Source: Chamaea fasciata (Eukaryota; Chordata; Aves; Passeriformes; Sylviidae). From it: a stretch of DNA of 64,000 nucleotides. Numbering within the stretch: position 1 is the stretch's first letter; each line of letters begins with the position of its first letter. Shown here in pieces: positions 52,916 to 64,000 of the stretch. Position numbers and translations under genes: made by a program. The notes under the pieces were generated by a model, which worked only from the letters and a program-made list of their open reading frames with translations, was not told the origin of the DNA and did not search any database. The stretch lies in assembly GCA_029207755.1 (NCBI GenBank), contig JARCOQ010000002.1, forward strand, positions 53,905,172 to 53,969,171, in the 5' to 3' direction.

Positions 52916-55289
52916 TATCTTCATTGAGGTAACATAGGCAATTTCCAACTTACCTGGAAAGATGTAGCTCAGTGGGAGAGAGTGAAGAGGAGGCCAACAT
53001 GAGTGATCTAAGGTCTGGCAAACGTGACCTGGGAGGAGAGGGAGAACACTGGAATTGTTTAGGATAGAGAAGAAGTGTCTGAGAGCAAAGTTTATGAAGG
53101 CTGTTGGAAAGAGGGTTAAGGAATAATCTGTCCTCCATATTTGTGGTAGATGGCATGAGGAGCACTGGGCTTAAAGTGTAACCTCTCAGGTTGTGAGTAG
53201 ATACTGGGAAGAGCTTTTCCTGGTAAGGACAGCTTGACTGAGACGCTGCTGGGTCTTTCATGCAGAGACCTATAGTAACAAGTAGAGGGGAGGTGGATTA
53301 GACCATGCCAAATTTTCTTTAACCCTGTTTTTCTGTGTTTAACTACAGTGAGGAACTGTTTCCTTGCTGGTGCTGATAAGACAACCATCCCTTACCTCCT
53401 TTTTTATGGGATGTGTAGAATGTTCTTAGCAGTGGGGGTGGATTTGTCTCCATCCTTCAGATGAGCCTGTAGCTCAGGGCTGAGAGGTTCTGAGCAACCT
53501 CCTCATGAAACTGTATTTATTTTATCCTGTACTATCTTCATTTTCCAGAGTGGGCTGAAGACAGCTTGACCCCCATATTTATGTCTGTGCTTATTATTAA
53601 AAGTCAGGGATAGTTCTGCACTGACCCTTCTTAGGGCTGCTTTCCTCCAGAGCAGATGCATCTTGGAGAAACCTGGTCAGAGCAGTCCAAAACAGAAAGC
53701 CAGCGGTCTGAAAAGTAATCAAGGAGGGTGGGCAATGAGAGGTCCTCAACTTGATTTGGTTTAACAGAGCAGATATACATTAGATTTTGCTTCTCCCCTG
53801 ACACACATCCCTCTTTCTTCAAAAATGATTCTGCTTCCTTGTTTCTAGCAGGCAGAAAAGCTCATTTTCTCCCTCAAATTTTCAGCATCTTTGACAGCAG
53901 AAATTAAATTAAAATTAAAAAATTTAAATTCCTTCAAGTCCACTGAGACTACGGCTCTTAAAAATCCAGTCTACACTCCCTCATCAAAGAGGATTAAAAG
54001 GGAGAGAGAACCACTGTGATGTAAAAAGAAAATAATGCAGAAAAAATTGAGGTGAGCGGGCTGGAACTACAGCTGGATGACCCTTGGGTTTAACTGCTTC
54101 ATATTCAGGTTGTACTATCCAAATGTTTTACTGTAGTTTTTTTCCTGCTTTCCCAGCTCACCTTGTCCTTCAGTGTGGGAATGTGTGACTGTGTCTGAGG
54201 GCAGCTGGCTCTCCCTGAGGGCTCTGCCTCTGCCCCAGTTCTCTCTGTCCACGTAGCCCTCTGCACAGAGCAGCTGCCAGGCTCAGGTTTCCCTTGTTCC
54301 AGTAGCATGCCTGGAAGCAGGGCTGTGGGTGCACAAGGAGTTGGGAGGGAATACAGTCTGGAGAGTTGATCCCAACTGACCACAGGGGTGTCCCATCATA
54401 CGCAGCACATAAAGCTGGGGAAAGAAGATGGGAAGAGGGGACATTTGGAATCATGGTGTTTATTTTCCAACGTCACCATTACACATGATGGAGCCCTGCT
54501 TTCCTAGGGGTGGGTGAACACCTGCCAGCCCTTGGGAAGTAGTGAATGGATTCCTTGTTTTGCTTTGCTTGCATGCATGGCTCTTGCTTTCGCTATTAAA
54601 TTGCCTTGATCTCAACCCATGAGTTTTCTCACTTTTCCAGTTCTCTCCCCCATCCTGACATGGGGGGAGTGAGTGAGCAGCTGTGTGGTGCTTTGTTGCC
54701 AGCTGGCATGAAAACATGAGAGCTGTGAAGAGAGAGACTGACCCCAAGACAGGAGTTGAGATGATATGTTGCTGAGTGACTCAAAACACAATGCTGCTCA
54801 AATGAATTTTTAATAGGTTTGCAAATATAACTGTTCAAACTGACTAAGGCCAGAACAAAATTTTGACACTTGCCTCATCTGTGTTTTTTGTCTTGTTCAA
54901 ACAACTGAAATCCTGACTGAATTCAAGACTGTGCTTCTGATCACATTCCACAGTCAGGTTTTTGTCAGCAACTGCCTTTTCTTGACATTATACCAAGTCT
55001 GATCCATGGAGATGTTCACATGTGCATGGTGAGCAAATGGAGTAAATTTGGGAGTGATAATGAAAATAAACCAAAAACTCCAAGTTCACACAGCAGCAAG
55101 GCAGCAATTGAAAAAGCAGAGACATACCTCGTCTCCTTATGTAGAGTATCTGAACAGCACAAAGCTGTGCCTGCTTCTACAATCCTTAATCTCTGTGGCC
55201 CTATACACATCAGTCAAGGAAAAAAGCATAGGACCTCTTTGGCTCTGAGTTGAGCTGACTGCCTGTGCCCATACTTTTATATTTCTTAT

Positions 55290-56090
55290 GCACCAAAGTC
55301 TGCTGCTGACACAAAACTGGGAGGAGCAGTGATAACTGAGGTGGCTGTGCTGCCATCCAGGAGGATCTCTGTGGGCTGGAGAAATGGTCTGAAAGGAACC
55401 TCTGGAAGTTCAGTGATATGAAATGCAAAGTCCTGCACCTGTGGAGGAACAGGCCCAATCTCCAGCACACCCTGGGGGATGAATTACTGGAAATCAGCTC
55501 TGTAGAAAAGGCTTTGGGCCTCCTGTTGGATGACAAACTGGCCATGAACAAGCACTTTGCCCTTGCAACAAAGACTAACAGCCTCCAGGGCTGCAACAGG
55601 TAGGGTGTCACCAGAAGGTTCAGGGAGCTGATCCTTCCCCTCTCTTCTGCACTGCTGAGGCAGATCTGGAGTGCTGGCTCTCCAGTACAGGAGATACATG
55701 GACATACTGGAGCCAGGCCAGTGCAGGGCCACAGAGATGATAGAGAGACTGGAGCATCTCTGATTTAAGAAGAGGTTTGGAGAGCTGGCACATCATCTTG
55801 GAGAAGAGAAGGCTCAAGGGATCTTATCCATATGGATGAATGCCAGATTGGAGGAATAAAGACAGAGTCAGGCTGGTCTAATTAGTGCTTAGGTAAAGAA
55901 CAAGAGACAATAGATACAAATTCTATTTAAAACACAGCAAATTCTGTTTAAACAGAAGACTTTTTTTGCTGTGAGAGTGGTCAAACACTGTCACAGATTG
56001 CCCAGAGAGGTTCAGTCTTGGAGGTATTTAATACCTGCCAGGATATATGCTGAGCAACCTCTGAAGTTGTTGGCTGAAAGGAATCTTTGT
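55290..56090 (+). mobile_element. Old CR1 LINE with reverse-transcriptase C-terminal remnant
   Basis: A longer plus-strand CR1 copy. It begins in the 3' part of ORF2. The frame at 55,418-55,603 reads MKCKVLHLWRNRP, LQHTLGDELLEISSVEKALG, LLLDDKLAMNKHFALATKT, matching the conserved CR1 'KCKVLHLG...LGVLVD.KL..' region in position and order. It ends in a stop and is interrupted, so the copy is dead. The rest runs through the usual 3' UTR blocks ('gcagatctggagtgctggct', 'actggagccaggccagtgca', 'gattgcccagagaggttcag') to about 56,090. Confidence 0.85.
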
Positions 56091-59000
56091 GTAAAAGAGT
56101 TACTGGCACCCTAGTAAATTCATCTTGAAATCAATTTTCCAATGAGAAAAATGGCTTTTAAAAAATTACTATTTTTTGTTAGTATTTGTTATTTGTTATA
56201 TCTATTTTCCCAGTATTTCTTACTGAACCAAGAATGTTTAGCCTAAAGTGTGGGATTTACACACCACTTATGTCTGTAATGTCACTTTCACAAAATGAAA
56301 GCTTGCAAAATGAGATGCAGAAAAATTACTTGCAGTGAAAAAATACCCTAGTGGTGTTTTGTTTGTTTGTTTTTGTTTTTGTTTTTTTTTGCCTACTTTG
56401 GGGCCAACCCACCTTATTCAAAATTCCAGGTTTTTGGATGAGCATTTTCCCAATTTTTATTGCATGTAAACAGGAGAGAAAGAAAGGCTGCAGCTTGGAT
56501 GGTAATTGCTCTCCTGGGCTATGTTTTTGATTCATATTCTGTCTGATGCAGTATAAGAAGCAGTTTGAATTGCAGAACAGAGAGAAGGATTCCAAAGGAA
56601 AGTGTCAGCTCTAGTTTTCCATCAGATGAGGGACTGAATTGAGCACTTGAGGGAGCTATTCACCTTCCTGTGGAAGTGGTGAGGAGAAGGAATACCGACC
56701 AGCTTCATGAAAGAGGAACTAAATGAAAATTATAAATTTTAAAAGAAGTAGCAGTCATTTATTATAGGGAAAGCCACTGCTATTATAGCCCTAAAAAAAG
56801 AATGGCTTAAAATACATGAAGCAAAGCACTGCTATGGGTAGATCTCCTCTGGAAGGAACCTGCTTACACTGAATTTAGTATTAAAGTGACCCTTAATGAC
56901 AAGGATCAATTAAAGTTACTGAGTTAAAGCATATTCCTTACAGATTTTCAAAGTTTGCTTTCAAGTTGTGAGGGCTGTTTGCACAGAGCAGCTATATGCA
57001 TATAGCTCTGTACCTGCAAGGTGCCATACTGGGATGAGCAAGAGACAAAAAGATAATTTCAGCAGCAGGAGGCCAGTGCCTGGTTTTGTTGATAATCAGC
57101 ACGTAAATTTGGGCTTGATCAAGGGGAGCAGAAACCTCATTTTGGGGTTTTACAGAAGGCCCCTGTTCTCAATCTGTGCTTAAGAGGAGCCTGCCTCTAT
57201 TGATATGAGAGACTGTCAGCATTAGACTTAGTGTTTCTCTTTGATTTCAGCAGCCACCAGTGCCTGGCAGCTTATTTGCTAAGTATCTTTAACAAGGAGG
57301 CCCTCTGCTCTTCTATAGTTTTACCGTGAACTCCACCCATTTACTGGAGACATCTCTGGTACTTACTGGGAATAGGAAACACCAAATACCTGGAGCAGGG
57401 GTAACCCTGCAGGTCATCTGGCCAGGTGGAGATGTAATGTGGTGCCTTTGTATGTCTGGGAGAGACCTCAGGAGCTTTGCATGAACACTTTCAAAATGTC
57501 AGTCCCTCTGCTAGTGGAAAATGAAATTCCCTAAAAGTGAAGTCAGGTTATGGTTAAAGCAAATAAAAGTAGTTAGTTAATGGATCTAACCTAGAAAAGT
57601 CTATCATATGGGTTTATAAAAATACATTTAAAACAGGAGAAAACTAATTTTTGCTGATTTATTCCAAAACCATGTCTCCTTTTTGCTCTGTACTTGGCCA
57701 CACTTGCTTGTCAAGCTCATGCTTCACATTCCAAGACAGATTACATAGGCTAGTATTAAAACTCCTTCTCAAGGTCTTTGTGGGATCCCCTTTAGATTTT
57801 AATTTTCCCCAGACCCCTCTTTCACCCCCACTCCTGAAGGATCTCTAAGCATGGGGAAAGTCATGCCTCGTCCATATGGGAAATGCTCACACTGCTGCGG
57901 CAGATCTCTTAAGTTCTTGATGAGATCACAAACAAATCATTAATCCACTGAGAGCTGAAAGTTTCTTCTGTTCCTGAGAAAGCGAAGTAGAAATAGCAAA
58001 ATTCAACTTTTTTAAGCTCTTCACCTAGTATTTCCTATTACTGCACAAGCTATAAGCTATATGTGATACAAGGAATTCGTATGAGAGGTTTTTCACTATT
58101 TTCTGGCTGAGAGCAGGCATGTTGATTATCCCCTCGCTCATGGAAGTAGCAACCAGGCCATGTCTGTCTCAGAGGGATATGTGCCATGACAGAGAGGGAC
58201 AGGGAGATGACTATGGTGGCTTTTCTCCTTCACAGTAAAACTCCAGTTCTGCAAGCATCTGGAAGAGAGAGACCCATCAACTGACTGAAGATGGGGACCA
58301 GGCATTTTTGATGTGATGTGGAAGGATGAAGGCTGGAAATCAAAACCTAGCAAGACAGATGTACATGAGAATGCTGGAATTGTGCTCCACTGGCTTGGAA
58401 AACCAGGGCAAAAGGGTTGATTCTTCAAAAAGCCAAATGTACTGTTTTCTAGGCGAAAGTAATTTCTTGGCTGTCAGTGACAGCTCCTTTTTAGGAGGAA
58501 CCTGTTTTGTAACTGTGAATGCAAAGAGCTGCTTGGCAGGCAGCCAGCAGCACAGCTACTTAATTTACCAATGAAAACTTTGAAGAAATAGGAGAAGTTT
58601 GCTAGAAAGCAGGCCTGCAATACAGCAGGCTGTGTTTCTCCTTGCAACAGAAAATCCGAGAAAGATTTGCAGGATCACATAAATATATTTTGTGTACTCA
58701 GATTTACTGAACCATATAAAATTTAGTGGCTAGAATAGAGTACACAGAGTAATTCTGCATTTACCTCAGTCCCTGAGGGTCCTCTTCTGAATGCCAGCTC
58801 TTGGACCACCTTGGGCGTCCTTGGATTTAAGGCAGTCAGCCTCTTGCTCTTTATGTGAGGGTAGACCTGCTCTAGCCTGACACAGCTGGAGCCCTACCAA
58901 ACAAACATGTAGATAAAAAGTAATTTTCTGATTGTTCCTTCCTGGGATGCATCTCAGTGCCTAGAGAACAAGTGAAAAAATCTTCCCCACAGCAGACCTT

Positions 59001-62000
59001 TAGTGCCTGCATGTACATACCCAAAGACACCAGTGTGAGCTGCAGGAGGACAATTTCAGCCCTGTGAGTAAATCCTCTGGGGAATAAAACCTGTCAGATC
59101 ACAGCATTGCCAAGAACTCAGTGCTGCTTCAGCAGGACACTCACATCCAAACAACTGGAAGAGAGAATTTTATTAATGATATCAATGATAGTCCCCACTG
59201 CTAGAGCATGCTTCCTTTTGGAGATTCTCCTCATAAAGAAGGCTCACCATGCTGCCTGCTGACACCTGTCATCTTTATGGGGTTCATGATGAGTTGGCCA
59301 CTGAACTGGGGTCAGAAATTAAAATTTTCCTTGGAACATGAATTGTCATATGACTCCAAAAACATGCATCTCAATTGGCAACCCTCCTTAAGCCTAGGCT
59401 CATGAGGCACTCCATATCCTCCTAGTCTATCTCAGCTTGCTGCAGCTGGCATAAGAAATAAATTCTGTGGTGTGCATCTCCCTGCCTTCCCAATATTAGC
59501 CTTGTATTTTGTTTAATTACTGGTGATTTTGGAAGATCCAGGCACCAAAGTTTTTGCTCCACTTTCCTGCATATTTGCCCATGCCTTACACCCCAGCAAC
59601 TCCAGCTGTCCTCTTTTCACTCTCATCAATACTCAGTGTTTTCTCCAAAACTTCTGTGAAGCCCTTTGGCATTTCCAGCTTGAGATTCTGCAGCAGAAGG
59701 AAAATTAAAATTTAGGGCAGCATTAAGTTAATTAAACTTACCATCAAATTAATAACACAAGAAATACTGTGCAGACTACATTATTCATTGTCATATTTTA
59801 TTCAGTAAAAACTCAATTTTTAATGCTTTTAGTATTACTGGAGGATTTCTACTCTGCTCTGCTAGAGTTACATGGCACACAGGGTTTCTCAGGTTCTGGA
59901 TATAAAGTCAATGTAATTTTCACTCAAGCCTTAAAAGATCCCAAATCAGTAAAAGAAATGAGAAGTCTCACATCTCTGGTTTCTTGAAAGGAAATAGTCA
60001 AACATGGAAGATTAAATTCCTGTATATTTAAATGAATTAATTTTAATTCATTACCTTTCCTCTTGTTTTCTTGCTCCTCCACCAGTTTTGTCCATCAGCA
60101 AAGTTCCAGTTCACCTCTTAAAGGTTTTTCTAAAGGTTTTGGTGCTGAAGCCTCGTTGTTTCACCGTGACACATCCCACCATTATCTGTACAGCTCTGCT
60201 GCTGACCACACTGCAGGAGGTCATTATTTATGAATAATGCAGTGAAGCACTACATGAGATATGAGGTTGGGACTGAGAGGCTGTGTGCTCCTTCAGTTTG
60301 GTTTTTTTTTTCATTTAAGTGCAGCCGAGCAAGAGCTAAATAACATGGTTCAAAGAGTTCTTTCATTCCAAGGGGACTGTGGATCACAGTCTGAAAGAAC
60401 TAGTGCAAAATGAAATTATGGGCACAATAACCTAATGCATGCTTTGAAAAGAGGCAGTGGGAATGTAACTTCCCTTGGAGAAAGGAAGGAAATTAATGAA
60501 AACTGAAACCATGGCGCAGAGACAACATTATTAAGAAGGAAGACATGAGGAAGCATCATCAGGAAATGTGCAGCTATTGCTGTGACACAGCACAAGGGAA
60601 AAAGGGAGTTCATATAAGCCAATTAGAAATTCTCTTGCTTAATTTCGGTGTTTATTGGAGGTTATTCTTGAGACGAAGTTTATTGTTGATACAAAGATTA
60701 TTGTTGATTCTTCCCTCTTCTACCTGCTTTGGCCACCTGCCCTTTTTTTATTTGGCGAAGTCTTAGTGTTTACAATATTATTTTCCTGATAGCTAGAAAT
60801 AATGTTCAAAATTTTCATTTTTCAAAAAAATGCAGCAAGAACCTACTCACCCAGAAGAGCTCAGGTTATTCTTCTAGACCAGCTTCTTTATTTCCTTTAA
60901 AGCAGTTTTTTTATATTTCTCAGCCACTTCATGAATTTTTATATTCTATTCTGGGGTCTCTCTAGCATGAATGTTGGTAGACCTTGCCAACATGCTTCAA
61001 GCCAGAAGACTTTAGAGCATCTTTAGCATCAAAAATAAAAAAAATCTCTTCCTGTGGCTCTCTGCAGAATGGTGTGAAAAGCAGACTTTCATGGTGTGAT
61101 ATTCAAGTGCTGCAGTGCCCAGAACAGAACTGATGTCTCCAGGAGGGGAATTCACGAGTCTGAGTGGCAGTGAAGGAGGGAGAGCTGGGTGCCTCAAAGT
61201 GGGATTAGCATCCTTCATCAGTCTGAGTGGGGAAATGAGATAGAACTGAATCTATTCCTGAAATAACTCTCTACCTGCTACTGCGGTATTTTTACTGGCT
61301 ATTTGATGTGCATAAACTATGACCTTCTCTTCTGCTCTTTAGAAGAGAGGGTGTGAGAAAAGATTATATTACTAAAGAATATTTGAGTTCCTGGTCAGGA
61401 AACAAGAGACATGTTTTGTGCATCCTCTTCCATCTGTGAAGACCTGAACCTCTATTGCCCCTTTCTAATTTTTGCTAAAACTTTCAGACAACAATAATTG
61501 AAAAAAGCGTCCACTCACAGCTCTCCATTTACTCCATCGAAAAGCTGACTCCAAAGGCTGCACTTTGATACTGTTGCAACTATGAAGAGGTTTCAAGAGA
61601 TGGAAACTTGTGACAGCAGGAGACAGAAGCTGCCTTCAGGAGATCTACTGTGTTATCCAAGAGCAGACCTTCTTCAACATCTACATCCATTTGGATATTT
61701 AACCCAAAACCTGACAGTTCTCAGTTCTAAGGGGGTAGAACAGGATGACTAAGCCACAAAATATGATACAGGGTGCACTGCTGGAATGAGGGCTTGGCTC
61801 AGGAGCTGCTGTGGGCCTGAGCAGGAGCTGTTGCCTTGACTGACTCTAAGCTGGATACAGCCACAGAAGGAAGGTGCTGCTGACAGCTGCTTGGAAGCAT
61901 TGATTCTGACACAGGTGCCTGGTGGGGTCAGGAAGAAGGCCACATTTGCATCTCCTGTGGCCTTGGCTAGTTGCTCAAGGCTCCCATGAACATCCTGTGG

Positions 62001-62309
62001 CAGAAATATTTGACTGAAAAGCAGCAACCTGGCTGTGGGCAATACAGGAAATAAGTGCTACATCATGCAGCTATACCCTTGTCTGATTTTCACAGGCAGC
62101 AAATTTAACATTGGAAGGTGAGTGTAATCAATGACTCACTTCTCTAGTGAAGATGGCTAATCAGCATCCTCTGCTTGACCATCAAAGTTTGCATGAATGT
62201 TGCAGCAGCCCTCTTGTTAGAGGGTAGAAATGAGCCAAGGCACAGACTTCTTGTTTATCACAGCATGAGAAGGGTCCTGGTTTATTCCTCTTATAGCTTA
62301 GCCATCTTG

Positions 62310-62500
62310 ACTGCAACTATTCACTGACTCTGGCTGCAGTGAGCTCCTACTATAGGTTTCCCCTGCAGTCTCTGACTGCCGGTTATTTCCTGCTAAACTA
62401 TGACTGTATTGGTTTGCAGACTCTGACTGCAGGCTTTTATCCAGCTAGACTATGGCTGCAGGTTCCAACAACAGGCTCTGACTGCAGATCCAGACTGACT
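62310..62500. repeat. Degenerate tandem array with a CTGACTGCAG-like core
   Basis: The core CT(C/A)TG(A/G)CTGCAG recurs about six times in 190 bases (for example 'actctggctgcagtgagctc', 'ctctgactgcaggcttttat', 'ctatggctgcaggttccaac', 'ctctgactgcagatccagac'), with uneven 20-50 base spacing. It looks like a decayed minisatellite. Confidence 0.6.
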
Positions 62501-62632
62501 TCACAGCAGTAATTCTTCCTTTCTCCTTCTCAGATCCATCCTCTTAATGATTCCCCCATTCATGATCCTCCCCTCAACAACTAACCCCCTTCCTTTTATC
62601 ACACTTATCTTTATTGGCTATAGCTCTGACTC

Positions 62633-62689
62633 ATCAGGGGCAAGGGTGAAGCAGGTAATTAACACAGCTGTTACTTATCAGGGGCAAGG
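62633..62689. repeat. 13-bp direct repeat pair
   Basis: ATCAGGGGCAAGG occurs at 62633-62645 and again at 62677-62689, 44 bases apart. It may belong to the same decayed tandem structure. Confidence 0.7.
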
Positions 62690-64000
62690 TTACCTATATT
62701 CCCTTCTCCTACACATGAAGATCAAGGTTTGCATGACCATACCTTCATGACAGAAACGTAAGACACAGTTGCAGTTGAAAAGGATTATAAACCTAAGTTT
62801 AGCTTCCAGCATGCTGTGTGGGCTCACTGACCCATTAATCAGAGTCACATTTTTGATTCACTGCCCATGTAGTATGACTTGATTTACAACATGCAGCTTT
62901 GGATACCAACCATGCCAAAGAACACAATCAGTGTGGAGTAGTAAGGAAAATCACATGACTAGGAAGTGGGTCTTCTTTTTTTTTTTTTTTTTACAAAGAG
63001 CGATGGTGAGTGGCTCATTGAAGGAACCGAGCACTCCCAGCTCCTTTGTGTTCATTCCTTTGTGGGAGGGTGAAGGAGATAAGCACCTTCCTCATCCAGT
63101 CAGGATATGAATTTTTGCAACAGCAACTGCTTTGCCTTTTTCATTGTTGCCTGAGTGGCATCCTCATCCTCGGGAGAAAATTCCAAATGGAGACAGCTCA
63201 TGGCCATGCATTATACAATTCCCTGCTTTCACATTAGGACTTTAAAACAGCAGTGGGAATCCAAGGCTGACAGTTCAAAGTAACTCTCCTGTGTCTCATT
63301 GCAAACACTTGAGGAGAGGCATTGCCATGTGCTTGAGTGGGCCATTGGACTGAATAATTAATTGGATGCTTTTGGATGCAAAGTTTATACAATGGCAGTT
63401 GAGGATGCTATTCAGTAGTTAATTCCGTGAATAATAAGGCATCACTGAAAACATTCCAAAGTCTACATAATAACTTTGGATTTGGGCTTGGAGAGAGACT
63501 TGCAGCAATAATACATGTCAGCTCTCTTTTGGGGAGGCTGGCAGTGGAGGAGCGCCAACTGATCAGCTTTGGTTTTGTTTTTGCACTGTTTATCCTGTGT
63601 GTTTGGGTTGTCAGGCTGAAGTTCAAGAATCAATCAGCAAGCTATAATGGACATATTTTCATTAGGGCACAAGGAGCCTCAAGTGTCCTTCACTCATGTA
63701 TTATTCACACAAATGGATGAACAAAGAAGCCATCTACTACAGCACACAAATCCCAGGATATCTGCGCAACTTAAAAACACACCAAGGTCCAGGCAAAGGC
63801 TTCACTCTCCTGCAGTTGCAAAGGCAAGAGTAAAATTTTGGGTTATTGCAGAAGTGTGATCACCTGCCTTTTAAGGCACTGTAGATCTGGATACAGAGGT
63901 GCCAAATGTCTATTTGCTGAGAGGCCTTTGAAGTGTCCTCAGGATGGACATTGGGATCCTTTCCATCTCCAAACAGGGAACACCATCTCGCAGTGAGAAC

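Larger units (their letters stand above)
45321..55289. other. Gene-poor region downstream of SUCLA2, left part
   Basis: No gene is supported. Open frames reach at most 145 codons, have no splice context and resemble nothing I know. Small features are a (TTG)n-type tract near 49,567-49,612, T-runs, and a perfect 15-bp hairpin at 52,879. Confidence 0.6.
56091..64000. other. Gene-poor region downstream of SUCLA2, right part
   Basis: No gene, RNA gene or further CR1 is recognised. It contains a degenerate tandem arrangement at 62,310-62,500, a 13-bp direct repeat at 62,633 and 62,677, and an 18-base-class T-run near 62,974-62,991. In other amniotes a long gene-poor interval also separates SUCLA2 from its next neighbours. 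Confidence 0.6.

Noticed and set aside
60222..60239. Short palindrome CATTATT-TATG-AATAATG resembling a POU/homeobox site
   Set aside because: Seven-base arms in AT-rich DNA are common by chance, and there is no other support for a regulatory element.
61749..62042. A 97-codon minus-strand open frame in the gene-poor region
   Set aside because: No recognisable motif, no promoter or splice context. Frames of this size arise by chance here.

Overview
This is a vertebrate nuclear window, almost certainly from a bird. Two things point there. Several interspersed copies have the shape of avian/reptilian CR1 LINE 3' ends. The gene order MED4 - NUDT15 - SUCLA2 is the one I know from amniotes (human 13q14.2, where it is flanked by ITM2B/RB1 and ESD/HTR2A). 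The sequence alone does not let me name the species.

Layout. 1-4,560: intergenic, with pyrimidine microsatellites at the left edge and two CR1 3'-end copies running up to a CpG island. 4,842-12,343 (+): MED4 in seven coding exons, 279 codons, with a 3' UTR to about 12,930. 12,945-16,640: a convergent intergenic stretch holding an unidentified, frameshifted, coding-like relic on the minus strand. 16,643-17,757 (-): NUDT15 in three coding exons, 163 codons, with CR1 sequence filling half of its second intron. 17,760-25,010: a divergent intergenic region with an AT-rich tract, a 19-bp perfect hairpin and a minus-strand CR1. 25,152-44,581 (+): SUCLA2 in eleven coding exons, 463 codons, followed by a 3' UTR to about 45,320. 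45,320-64,000: gene-poor DNA with an old CR1 carrying a reverse-transcriptase remnant and some short repeats. I find no gene there.

The three genes are housekeeping genes with CpG-island promoters and act in separate processes. MED4 is a Mediator subunit (RNA polymerase II transcription). NUDT15 is a Nudix nucleotide diphosphatase that cleans the nucleotide pool. SUCLA2 is the ADP-forming succinyl-CoA synthetase beta subunit of the mitochondrial TCA cycle. Every splice junction I assign is GT-AG, and each assembled reading frame stays open to its stop.

I do not see a previously undescribed biological system. The most notable points are: a GGGGCC repeat inside MED4 exon 1 that encodes a Gly-Ala dipeptide run; a cysteine in NUDT15 at the position matching human Arg139, the site of the thiopurine-sensitivity variant R139C; CR1 sequence lying within about ten bases of the NUDT15 exon 2 splice donor; and the unidentified coding-like relic downstream of MED4.
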